From: Balneolia bacterium
Lineage (GTDB): Bacteria; Bacteroidota; Rhodothermia; Balneolales; Cyclonatronaceae
Assembly: GCA_003567135.1 (NCBI GenBank)
Contig: PXAI01000290.1
Location: forward strand, 1-12,404
Direction of reading: 5' to 3'
DNA: 12,404 nucleotides
Below the pieces are notes generated by a model that saw only the letters and a list, made by a program, of their open reading frames with translations, was not told where the DNA came from and did no database searches. Below, one piece after another: positions 1-7,192 of this stretch. Position 1 is the first letter of the stretch, and each line of letters starts with the position of its first letter. Both the position numbers and the translations under genes were made by a program.

Positions 1-184
1 CGACCCAACCCTCTGCGAAACTCTGCGACCTCTGCGGTTAACCTTCCGAGTCCGTCGCCGAATCCAGCCCGCGAGTCCAGCACATTTTGAATTTTGAATT
101 TTTGCATTCTGAATTCTCTTCTCTTCTTGCTTATCTCGTTTTTAGTATTAAAATTGTTGTTTAACTAAAAACCGCGTCATTACA
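1..184. other. Repeat-rich intergenic tail upstream of the DUF305 gene
   Basis: No gene is visible here. Positions 11-43 carry three short CTCTGCG units ending in CCTCTGCGGTTAAC. The reverse complement of that end (TTAACCGCAGAG) appears at 6644-6655, overlapping the stop codon of the GH57-like gene, so this looks like the end of another intergenic repeat mosaic. Positions 88-118 are AT-rich with repeated TTTTGAA units, resembling 6697-6711. The promoter of the operon starting at 185 should lie in 100-180, but I could not pick a convincing one. Confidence 0.5.
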
Positions 185-991
185 TTGAAAATCCGTATTT
201 CGTTCTTCAAAATGGTCTTGTTTACTGCCCTGATCTGGGCGGGCGTTTCGGGGTGCGCTGCATCTGAACAGTCGGCCGGGAATGCGCAGATTGAGGATTC
301 TTCCGCGGCGGATGCGGAGCGGGCACGGCTGGAATCGCTCTACTGGGAGCGGATTAATGCTTCGCGGACGCGCTACGTGCAGGCCGAAGTGGATTTTATG
401 ACCGATATGATTGTGCATCACGCGCAGGCGCTGATTATGGCGCGGCTGGCGCCGACGAACAACGCGTCTGACCGGATTCAGCGGCTTTCCGCGCGGATTA
501 TAAACGCGCAGCAGGATGAAATCGCCCTGATGCAAAAATGGCTGCGCGACCGCAACAAGCCGGTGCCGCTGGTCGATTTTGACGGCATTGTGATGAAGGT
601 CGTCACCGAAAATCCGGACGGCACCATTTCCGGCGATGAAGCCGGGCAAAGCCATTCAGCCGGTGGTGCGCACGGCGGATCTCCGGTTTCCCGGCACAAT
701 CATGATATGTTAGGTATGCTCACGCAGGATCAGCTTGAAGAGCTCGCCAGCGTACGCGGAAACCGATTCGACCGAATTTTTCTGATGTATATGATCCAGC
801 ACCACGAGGGCGCCGTTCACATGGTTTACGAACTTTTTGCTGCCGACGGCGCCGGAAATGATGAGGAGGCGTATCGCCTGGCGTCCGACATTTACGCCGA
901 ACAGGTCACCGAAATTGAAATGATGAAACTTATGCTGCGCGATATGGGCGAACAGCCACCCGCAAGCATTCTGCCTAACCACAATCACTGA
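185..991 (+). CDS. DUF305 family lipoprotein with duplicated HH motifs
   Basis: Predicted envelope lipoprotein of 268 residues. The N-terminus has a basic n-region (K2, R4, K9), a hydrophobic stretch and a lipobox VSGC with Cys24 as the lipidation site. The start chosen is TTG at 185. An ATG at 212 would remove all positive charges from the signal peptide, so the TTG (or another upstream codon) fits better; no Shine-Dalgarno is visible. Two copies of the DUF305 signature follow: F71-M85 (FMTDMIVHHAQALIM, H78/H79) and F199-M213 (FLMYMIQHHEGAVHM, H206/H207). Each is followed about 30 residues later by a Q..EI..M helix (109-120 and 240-251). Between them lies a His/Gly-rich linker (157-173), and the protein ends in HNH. 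DUF305 proteins are helical ferritin-like proteins, and some (for example cyanobacterial CopM) bind copper. Metal binding here is inferred from His and Met placement. It is 7 bp upstream of the LVIVD gene and surely cotranscribed. Confidence 0.9.
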   Translation: MKIRISFFKMVLFTALIWAGVSGCAASEQSAGNAQIEDSSAADAERARLESLYWERINASRTRYVQAEVDFMTDMIVHHAQALIMARLAPTNNASDRIQRLSARIINAQQDEIALMQKWLRDRNKPVPLVDFDGIVMKVVTENPDGTISGDEAGQSHSAGGAHGGSPVSRHNHDMLGMLTQDQLEELASVRGNRFDRIFLMYMIQHHEGAVHMVYELFAADGAGNDEEAYRLASDIYAEQVTEIEMMKLMLRDMGEQPPASILPNHNH

Positions 992-998
992 TATAACC

Positions 999-2969
999 AT
1001 GAAAAGCTTCTACGTACAAGCCGTATTAATCATTATCGCCCTTGGGCTTATCAGCTGTGCCTCATCCGAGCGCGGCCACGATCAGGCGGTGGAACCGACA
1101 CTTCAGCCGATCCACGAAATACCGTTCCCCGATCCCGATCCGCGTGTTGGACTCGGCGCCGGCCTGTTCGACGCTGAAGAGACCATTTGGAATATGAAGA
1201 TGCTGTCCACGACGCCATCCCCTGAGGATTTCATCGGTTCGTGGAATACAGATCTGGCGTTTAAGGATAATTACGCCATCCAGGGCAGCTACAACGGTTT
1301 TGTGATCTGGGATATCTCCAATCCCGAAGCGCCGGAAGTGGTGGTCGATTTTCTGTGTCCGGCTTCGCAAAGCGACGTTTCGGTGTACGGCGATCTGCTT
1401 TTTGTCTCGGGCGAAGGCCTGGGCGGGCGACTCGACTGCGGCACCGAAGGCGTGCCGTCAGCGGTGAGTGAGGATCGTCTGAGAGGAATTCGGATTTTTG
1501 ATATCAGCGACATCCGCAATCCGCAGTACATTTCGAATGTGCAAACCTGCCGTGGATCGCACACCAACTCGCTGCTGGTTGATCCTAATGATGACGAGTA
1601 TGTCTATATCTACGTTTCCGGCTCCGCGCCGGTGCGGCCAGATGCGGAGCTTCCCGGCTGCAGCGACGCGTTTCCCGAGGATGATCCCGACAGCGCGCTT
1701 TTCCGCATTGAGGTAATTCAAGTGCCGGTGGCCAATCCTGAAGCCGCCCGGATCGTATCATCCCCACGAATCTTTGATGATCTTGAGGCGCCCCCAACGC
1801 ACGGACTCGCACCGGAAGATCTCGCTGAAATCGAGCGTGCCCGCGAAGAGGGCGCGTTTATCGCTGAAGTAATGGGCGTTGAGCGGGTCATCAGCGGCGG
1901 ATGGCTGAATCAGTTTTTAAGTCAGGTTGCGCGTGAGGAAGGCCGCACCACGCCAACCGCGGCGGATTCGCTATACCTGCGCGAAAATCTCCAGGATATG
2001 ATCGATGAGATGATGGCCAGCCGTGGCCGCGGACTCGATCGCGGGCCGAATCAGTGTCATGATATCACGCTCTATCCGGAAGTGGGCCTCGCCGGCGGCG
2101 CGTGTGAGGGATACGGACTTCTGATTGATATCACCGATCCCGCCAACCCGTTCAGGCTGGATGCGGTTGCCGATTCAAACTTCGCCTACTGGCACTCGGC
2201 CACGTTTAACAACGACGGCACCACCGTAATTTTCACGGATGAGTGGGGCGGCGGAACCCAGCCAAAATGCCGCGAAACCGATCCGATGGAGTGGGGCGCC
2301 AACGCGATTTACAGCATCGAGGATGGCAAAATGGTGTTCCAGAGCTATTTCAAAATGCCTGCTCCGCAAACCAACACGGAAAACTGCGTGGCGCACAACG
2401 GCTCACTCATTCCGGTTCCCGGTCGCGACATTATGGTTCAGGGATGGTATCAGGGCGGCGTGAATATTTTCGATTTTACCGATGCTGCGAATCCGGTTGA
2501 GATGGCGTTTCACGATCGCGGACCGATCTCAGCGGAAAGTCTCGAAACGGCCGGCAGCTGGTCGATTTACTGGTACAACGGCCTGCTGATTAATTCCGAA
2601 ATTGCCCGCGGCCTCGATATCTTTGATATGATACCCAGCGAGTTCATCACCGAAAACGAAATCGCCGCCTCTAAAACCGTCGTGCTGGATTACTTCAATC
2701 CCCAGGGTCAGCCCATGTTCCACTGGCCGGCATCCTTCGCGCTCGTACGCGCCTACATGGATCAGCTCGAGCGCAACCGCGAACTCGATATGCAAACGCT
2801 CACCCGTTTCCGTACCGAATTAACCCGCGCCGAAAGAACCAACGGAAGCCAGCGCGCCCAAATCCTCACCCGCCTCGCAGAAGATTTCGAAACCGCGGGC
2901 CCAAATTCCGGAAACCACGATAAGCTGATGAAATCGGCAGGAGTGTTGATGGAACTGGCGGAGATTTGA
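999..2969 (+). CDS. LVIVD-repeat lipoprotein (beta-propeller-like)
   Basis: Predicted surface or periplasmic lipoprotein of 656 residues, with signal peptide 1-19 and lipobox LISC (Cys20). At least five LVIVD-type blades are visible, each with a hydrophobic/IFDI strand followed by a D..NP turn: 100-115 (GFVIWDISNPEAPEVV), 163-179, 373-387, 487-503 and a weaker one at 538-550. Conserved-looking His motifs lie between blades: SHTNSLL (187-193), CHD (353-355), WHSATF (398-403) and CVAHNGS (463-469). These resemble a ring of His near the propeller axis. Several Cys (120, 147, 184, 221, 353, 369, 424, 463) could form disulfides. Residues 255-350 are a charged helical insertion between blades, and 585-656 is a helical C-terminal tail. 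LVIVD proteins have no established enzymatic activity. It starts 7 bp after the DUF305 stop without a Shine-Dalgarno, so the two form one operon. I infer a shared envelope role, possibly metal handling. Confidence 0.88.
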   Translation: MKSFYVQAVLIIIALGLISCASSERGHDQAVEPTLQPIHEIPFPDPDPRVGLGAGLFDAEETIWNMKMLSTTPSPEDFIGSWNTDLAFKDNYAIQGSYNGFVIWDISNPEAPEVVVDFLCPASQSDVSVYGDLLFVSGEGLGGRLDCGTEGVPSAVSEDRLRGIRIFDISDIRNPQYISNVQTCRGSHTNSLLVDPNDDEYVYIYVSGSAPVRPDAELPGCSDAFPEDDPDSALFRIEVIQVPVANPEAARIVSSPRIFDDLEAPPTHGLAPEDLAEIERAREEGAFIAEVMGVERVISGGWLNQFLSQVAREEGRTTPTAADSLYLRENLQDMIDEMMASRGRGLDRGPNQCHDITLYPEVGLAGGACEGYGLLIDITDPANPFRLDAVADSNFAYWHSATFNNDGTTVIFTDEWGGGTQPKCRETDPMEWGANAIYSIEDGKMVFQSYFKMPAPQTNTENCVAHNGSLIPVPGRDIMVQGWYQGGVNIFDFTDAANPVEMAFHDRGPISAESLETAGSWSIYWYNGLLINSEIARGLDIFDMIPSEFITENEIAASKTVVLDYFNPQGQPMFHWPASFALVRAYMDQLERNRELDMQTLTRFRTELTRAERTNGSQRAQILTRLAEDFETAGPNSGNHDKLMKSAGVLMELAEI

Positions 2970-2975
2970 GAAGAG

Positions 2976-3107
2976 TTGCGGGTTTCACATTTGAAAAATA
3001 ATTGGAGTTCAATGATTTTTGGCGTTGGGGATTGGTGCGGGTTTCGGGTTTTTTGCAATGGAAAAATTGTTAGGATTCAATGATTGTTAGCGTTGGAGAT
3101 TGGTGCG
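2976..3107 (+). repeat. Two tandem copies of a ~65-bp 3'-flanking unit
   Basis: Units 2976-3035 and 3036-3103 both run from TGCGGGTTTC through TTCAATGATT to GCGTTGG.GATTGG. The second unit matches the right mosaic much better than the first does. In both mosaics this module is the one next to a gene 3' end: the first unit starts 6 bp after the LVIVD stop, and on the right the module starts about 7 bp after the recR stop. I see no terminator-type U-tract. Confidence 0.75.
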
Positions 3108-3109
3108 AT

Positions 3110-3141
3110 CTGTAGGGGCGAAAAATTTTTCGCCCCTGCAG
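3110..3141. repeat. 32-bp near-perfect palindrome without loop
   Basis: Two 16-nt arms meet with no spacer at AAAAATTTTT; the arms contain GGGGCG and CGCCCC. The single imperfection is a G-T pair. It sits inside the segment (about 3111-3230) that is absent from the right-hand mosaic. Confidence 0.85.
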
Positions 3142-3172
3142 AGGTGTTGCTCCATCCGGAGCAAGTTCTGCG
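3141..3172 (+). repeat. REP-like palindrome, copy 1 (subfamily I)
   Basis: Core TTGCTCCATCCGGAGCAA: a 7-bp stem with loop ATCC. An internal loop separates it from a second short stem, GCAGA/TCTGC. The downstream tail (ATTATCTT at 3179-3186) resembles the flank of copy 3, so the repeated unit is longer than the palindrome. Confidence 0.85.
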
Positions 3173-3355
3173 AGCGGCGATTATCTTCAAATCCGCGAAA
3201 ATCTCAGATTGCTAATCGCACGTCGCCGGTCGTAAATCCCCAACCCTGAATGGGGTTCAACGCCGGTAACCCCGCATCGCATGCGGGGTACGAGACGGCG
3301 TAGAACAGACGACCCTGATAAGGGTCGAACCTCGTAGTGAAACCTGGCTGACAGG

Positions 3356-3418
3356 AACTCTTGGAGGGTTTCTTCGAAATCGCGTAAGTTTTCAAAATTC
3401 GAAAACCCTCCAAGAGTT
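3356..3418 (+). repeat. Long hairpin module, left mosaic
   Basis: Arms of 16 bp (AACTCTTGGAGGGTTT and its complement) enclose about 31 nt. The stem can be extended by TTCGAA pairing after a small bulge. The same arms flank a diverged loop at 6918-6980. There is no U-tract on either side, so I do not call it an intrinsic terminator. Confidence 0.85.
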
Positions 3419-3513
3419 GTTGTGACCGTCGTTTTTTGCAGCCCGTCGGCGCAACGGTTACAAATAGCACCATTGAAACTCGGGCCTTTTTTGTACGCCA
3501 TTCGCTTCGCTAA

Positions 3514-3546
3514 AGACGTGTTGCTCCATCCGGAGCAAGTTCTGCG
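3514..3546 (+). repeat. REP-like palindrome, copy 2 (subfamily I)
   Basis: Identical to copy 1 over GTGTTGCTCCATCCGGAGCA and on through TTCTGCGAGCGG. It is preceded by AGACG, which supplies the outer AGA/TCT pairing. It occupies the same place in the left mosaic as copy 3 does in the right one. Confidence 0.85.
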
Positions 3547-3840
3547 AGCGGCTGTGATCTATAGATACAGAAACCGAATAATTCTTTAAGGCATCTTATA
3601 AATTGCTCATTTCCTGAGGGACTCAACACTCAAAAACTTGTGCGTCAGCCGACGTACTCAACACTGGAGCGGAGCAACATCTTCACTAATCTCAAGTCGC
3701 AAATCGCAAATCCTTGCCTCCCCCCAATAAACACTCGACCGTAATCAACAATCAATTACAAACCCCAAAGTTCTTCATCAATCCCCTTCGATTTTATATA
3801 TTCCTGTTCCGCCACACTTAAAATTACAATTGATTCGACT

Positions 3841-4635
3841 ATGCTGAACGAACCTTATCCCCTGAGCGATAAGCAGATCCGGTTCTATCGTGAGAACGGT
3901 TTTGTGAAACTGAAAGATGTTATTGAGCCGGACGTGCTTAAAGAGTACGGGGCTGAAATCACCCGGAAGGTGAAGGAGCTGAATACGCTGCATTTGCCGA
4001 TGGAGGAGCGCGATACGTACCAGAAGGCGTTTCTTCAGGTGATGAATATCTGGCGTGAAAGTGCGGTTGTGGAGGAGTTTGTGCGGAGTAAGCGGCTGGC
4101 AGGAATTGCAGCGGCGCTGATGGGCACGGAGACAGCCAGGCTCTATCACGACCAGGCGCTGTATAAGGAGCCGTCAGGTGGAATCACGCCGTGGCATGCG
4201 GATCAGTTTTACTGGCCCGTGACATCCGACAAAACCGTAACCGCGTGGATTCCGCTGCAGAAAACGCCGCTTGAGATGGGGCCGCTGGCGTTTAGTAATA
4301 AGAGCCAGAACTTCACATTTGGCCGGGATTTGCCGATCAGTAACGACAGCGAGGAGAAAATCCAGCAGGCGTTAGCAGAGCAGAACTTTACGCTGACCGA
4401 AGAGCCGTTCGAGCTGGGCGAGGTTAGTTTCCATGCGGGCTGGACGTTCCACCGGGCCGGCGCCAACACTACCGATTCGCCGCGCGAGGTGATGACCATC
4501 ATCTACATGGATGGCGAAATGCGGATGAAGGAGCCATCGAACGAAAACGAAAAGATGGACGCCAAATCCTGGTGTCCCGGCGTGAAGCCCGGCGAAATCA
4601 TCGACAGCCCGATCAATCCGGTGCTGTATCCCTGA
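3841..4635 (+). CDS. Phytanoyl-CoA dioxygenase (PhyH) family oxygenase
   Basis: A 264-residue cytoplasmic protein of the usual length for small bacterial PhyH enzymes, which are Fe(II)- and 2-oxoglutarate-dependent hydroxylases with a double-stranded beta-helix. The N-terminus has the family opening (DKQIRFYRENGFVKLKDVI, 10-28). The iron triad is visible as H119-A-D121 in TPWHADQFYW plus a distal His, most likely H204 in FHRAGANTTDSPREV; H198 is the alternative. R215 is in the position expected to bind the 2-oxoglutarate carboxylate. No signal peptide is present. The ATG at 3841 gives the family N-terminus directly, and no clear Shine-Dalgarno is seen. The substrate cannot be deduced: the family acts on lipids, osmolytes, natural products and more. 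It is 2 bp upstream of the GH57-like lipoprotein gene and must be cotranscribed. Confidence 0.9.
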   Translation: MLNEPYPLSDKQIRFYRENGFVKLKDVIEPDVLKEYGAEITRKVKELNTLHLPMEERDTYQKAFLQVMNIWRESAVVEEFVRSKRLAGIAAALMGTETARLYHDQALYKEPSGGITPWHADQFYWPVTSDKTVTAWIPLQKTPLEMGPLAFSNKSQNFTFGRDLPISNDSEEKIQQALAEQNFTLTEEPFELGEVSFHAGWTFHRAGANTTDSPREVMTIIYMDGEMRMKEPSNENEKMDAKSWCPGVKPGEIIDSPINPVLYP

Positions 4636-4637
4636 TT

Positions 4638-6647
4638 ATGGTTAAACCATTTCTTCGTTTATTTGTTGTAATCGCTGCTTTTCTGCTGCTTTTTAGCAGT
4701 TGTTCATCTGATGAACCCATCCCGGAATATGATCCGGACAAACTGCAGGTCACGCTTATGTTCCACCTGAACCAGGATCTGGTTCCGTATGCGCTGGCGG
4801 GGGATCACATCAGCTATGAAAGGCTCATTTCCACGCTGCTTGAATTTCCCAAACTGCCGGTGCAGATTCACATATCCGGCACGCTGCTCCATATGCTTTT
4901 ATGGTCGGAAAGTCCCACGCCAGCGCTGATAATGCAGGGCGTTGAGTCGGGGCAGTTTGAACTATTGCTGAGTACGTATTCGCAGAATATCATCGCCGCC
5001 ACCGCCGATTCATTGCTGAACCAGGTTCAGGTAGAGTTTCACCGGGAGCTTTTGAAGCACGTTTTTGATACCGAACCGTCAGGTTTCTGGAACGCGGAGC
5101 GCGTCTGGACCGATGACGTTGCCACCTTCATCGTGGGAACGGGCGCGCAACACGCAACGGTCGAGAAGCACATTTTAACCGATGCAGGAGTGGCGCCGGA
5201 TGATCATCGTACCTGGAATTATGTCACTCAAAATGGCTCGCTGAATATCATAAAAGACGATACCGATTTTCTGGATCGCGTAAATCATGTGCTGAATACC
5301 GGCGAGACCGATCCACTGGATGAATATCTGCGTAAGCTGAAGCAGAACCCCAAAAGCGGTGAATTTCTGATCGGATACTACGAAGACGCCGAAGCGGCCG
5401 GGCTCTGGCAGTACGAAAGAGCGGATGTGCATCCCGACACGACGATGAATCGCCTGCGGGAATTGCTTACCTATTTTTCCGAATCCGATATCGTGCAGCT
5501 TACCTCTCCGTCCCGCTTTTTTGAACACGTAACGCCCACCGAATCCGACTTCCGTATTCCCGATGGCGAAGCCTCCTGGATGACTTCTTTCTCGGAATCA
5601 ATGGGATATGAAAACTGGTTCGATTATTTTGCTAACAACTCTACTAAGCGCATATTTATCGATCTTTTTGACGAACTAAAGCCGGAAATCCATGAATACC
5701 ATAGTTATGTTGATTTGCTTGGCGAAGAGCATCCGGCTCGCAATTTAATGAGAGAGACGATGTTTCACTATGCGGCGACATCATACGAGCTGGGCGCAAG
5801 CTGGTTCTGGACCGATGATTATGCCGGATTCCACAGAGCAAAAGACACGCGCATGTTTTTGTACGGAATTGAGATGATGAAAAACGGAGAAGAAGGCATT
5901 TTCATGAAGGATATCAACCTTGACGGATCAGAAGAGATGGTCGTTTATAAGGATGATCAGCTCATCATCCTGCAAAAAGAAGAAGCCCGGATTTTATACT
6001 GGTTTGATCTCGAATCGGGATCAGTTCTCCTGGCCAACTCTCTAACATATGATTATGAGGAACAGTACATGCCCGGAAATCGCCGTATGCCTGAACTGCA
6101 GGGCGGCACATCCTCATACACCTGGCTTGGGGATAACGCCGTACTTCCCGAAATCAGCGAAATGGGCTTCAGGCTAAGGGGAACGGGTCCTGATTTATTT
6201 GTGAATGATGTGTTGATTTCCAAATGGAACCTAAATTCACACAACGCTGAGCAGATGACCGCCGAATGGGAGTCCGCCGATTCAGAAAAACACGTAACAC
6301 TAAACATGATGTGGGATGAAGGCCTGGTATTCGAATGGAATATTGATCACAACAATTCAAACCAGAGCGAATATCCGGTAAAGATAGCCCAGACATTTTT
6401 TCCCGAACCCTGGCAAACACTGAAATACGACCCTGATGGGTTATCACGCCAGAATATTGAGGATGGTTTTAGCATTACAAACAATGAAACAGGCCGGGGG
6501 TTATCGGTGATATGGGATGTTGAGCCAGCAGAAATCACATCTTCTAACATTCTTTTCGGGATACGAGAAGAGTTGCGGTTTTCCGGGGATATGGATGATG
6601 ATTCTGCTGTGAAAATTCGGTTTCGAGTTTTTTCGGGTCAGTTTTAA
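4638..6647 (+). CDS. GH57-like glycoside hydrolase, predicted lipoprotein
   Basis: A 669-residue protein starting at ATG 4638, 2 bp after the PhyH stop. A longer in-frame reading from 4572 would add 22 residues ahead of the signal sequence and overlap PhyH, so it is rejected. Residues 1-21 form a lipoprotein signal (FSSC, Cys22). The GH57-like N-terminal barrel shows four landmarks: LMFHLNQDLVPYA (40-52, region 1, in place of the classical HQP), GQFELLLSTYSQNIIA (105-120), GFWNAERVW (149-157, with E154 at the nucleophile position) and IGYYEDAEAAGLW (245-257, with D250 as candidate acid/base). A Ca-binding-like loop DINLDGSEE (425-433) leads into a beta-rich C-terminal half like the accessory domains of GH57 amylases and glucanotransferases. 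Known GH57 enzymes act on alpha-glucans, and many are cytoplasmic, so a lipid-anchored form is uncommon. Substrate is unknown; family assignment rests on these motifs. Confidence 0.78.
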   Translation: MVKPFLRLFVVIAAFLLLFSSCSSDEPIPEYDPDKLQVTLMFHLNQDLVPYALAGDHISYERLISTLLEFPKLPVQIHISGTLLHMLLWSESPTPALIMQGVESGQFELLLSTYSQNIIAATADSLLNQVQVEFHRELLKHVFDTEPSGFWNAERVWTDDVATFIVGTGAQHATVEKHILTDAGVAPDDHRTWNYVTQNGSLNIIKDDTDFLDRVNHVLNTGETDPLDEYLRKLKQNPKSGEFLIGYYEDAEAAGLWQYERADVHPDTTMNRLRELLTYFSESDIVQLTSPSRFFEHVTPTESDFRIPDGEASWMTSFSESMGYENWFDYFANNSTKRIFIDLFDELKPEIHEYHSYVDLLGEEHPARNLMRETMFHYAATSYELGASWFWTDDYAGFHRAKDTRMFLYGIEMMKNGEEGIFMKDINLDGSEEMVVYKDDQLIILQKEEARILYWFDLESGSVLLANSLTYDYEEQYMPGNRRMPELQGGTSSYTWLGDNAVLPEISEMGFRLRGTGPDLFVNDVLISKWNLNSHNAEQMTAEWESADSEKHVTLNMMWDEGLVFEWNIDHNNSNQSEYPVKIAQTFFPEPWQTLKYDPDGLSRQNIEDGFSITNNETGRGLSVIWDVEPAEITSSNILFGIREELRFSGDMDDDSAVKIRFRVFSGQF

Positions 6648-6787
6648 CCGCAGAGTAAACGGAGTGAAGCGAAGATGTCGCTCCGCTCCAGTGTTGAGTT
6701 TTGAATGTTGAGTTCGCCACAAAATGAGCGATAAAGATTGGAAAATAGGAACTGCTTCGGTTTTTGGATCTTAAGATAATTGTCGAT

Positions 6788-6820
6788 CGCAGAACTTGCT
6801 CCGGATGGAGCAACACGTCT
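6788..6820 (-). repeat. REP-like palindrome, copy 3 (subfamily I, inverted)
   Basis: Reverse complement of the consensus with an intact TTGCTCCATCCGGAGCAA stem-loop. On the + strand it is followed directly by GTAG (6821-6824), as copy 4 is. This tetranucleotide is interesting because REPs of known RAYT systems carry a GTAG-type motif at the hairpin foot. Here it could also be chance. Confidence 0.85.
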
Positions 6821-6917
6821 GTAGCACAGCGTAAGACGTACATCAAAAAGGCCCGAATTGAGGTTGAGCTATGGATTACCATCGTATCGACGGGCCCGGA
6901 AAAATGCCGGTAACAAA

Positions 6918-6980
6918 AACTCTTGGAGGGTTTTCGGTTTTGGGGTAGTCAGGCGATTTCGAAGAAACCCTCCAAGAGTT
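6918..6980 (-). repeat. Long hairpin module, right mosaic
   Basis: Same 16-bp arms as 3356-3418 with a different loop. The arms are conserved while much of the loop has diverged, which fits selection on the stem. Confidence 0.85.
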
Positions 6981-7192
6981 CCCACCAGCGAACGTACCAC
7001 GAAGAGGTTCGACCCCTCCGGGGTCGCCAATTCATCGCCGTTTCCTACCCCGCATGCGATGCGGGGTTACCGGTGTTAAACCCCGTTCGGGGTTTGGGGG
7101 TTTGAGATCGCATCAAACTCCAACGCTAACAATCATTGAATCCTAACAATTTTTCCATTGCAAAAACCCGAAACCCGCAACAATCTTCCCTC

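Larger units (their letters stand above)
2976..3687 (+). repeat. Intergenic repeat mosaic, left copy
   Basis: The whole 871-bp gap between the LVIVD and PhyH genes is non-coding, and most of it is repeats. Modules in order: a duplicated ~65-bp unit (2976-3107); a zero-loop palindrome (3110-3141); REP copy 1 (3141-3172); hairpins at 3242-3257, 3270-3288 and 3311-3326; a long hairpin (3356-3418); a spacer with CGGGCCTTTTT; REP copy 2 (3514-3546); and an AT-rich tail ending in CTCAACACTGGAGCGGAGC (3657-3675). The same modules occur in the same order on the opposite strand at 6665-7186. The unit at 3030-3110 matches the reverse complement of about 7107-7186 with about three mismatches and one indel by eye. 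3688-3840 holds nothing recognisable apart from AT-rich upstream sequence of the PhyH gene. Confidence 0.85.
6665..7186 (-). repeat. Intergenic repeat mosaic, right (inverted) copy
   Basis: 6648-7192 has no gene. Read on the - strand from the recR stop, it carries the same modules as 2976-3687: the gene-end unit (about 7107-7186, single copy), hairpins at 7078-7095, 7048-7066 and 7011-7025, the long hairpin (6918-6980), a CGGGCCTTTTT spacer (about 6857-6867), REP copy 3 (6788-6820), an AT-rich tail, and the CTCAACACTGGAGCGGAGC end (6681-6699). It lacks the ~120-bp segment with the palindrome and extra REP found at 3111-3230. The end near the GH57-like gene continues as TTAACCGCAGAG, overlapping its stop codon. 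Confidence 0.85.

Noticed and set aside
3356..3418. Intrinsic terminator for the LVIVD gene
   Set aside because: Strong stem, but no T-run on either strand next to it, it is almost 400 bp from the stop, and it recurs as part of a repeat.
3187..3501. Open frames of about 90-104 codons within the left mosaic (and 6858-7105 in the right)
   Set aside because: They run through hairpins and repeats. The hairpin changes preserve base pairing rather than a protein reading, so these are repeat-derived frames, not genes.
3141..3552. CRISPR array
   Set aside because: Palindromic units are few, irregularly spaced and embedded in larger repeated modules; there are no regular repeat-spacer units and no cas genes.
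4572..4637. Upstream extension of the GH57-like gene by 22 codons
   Set aside because: It would place an Arg-rich stretch ahead of a clear lipoprotein signal and overlap the PhyH gene; ATG 4638 fits better.
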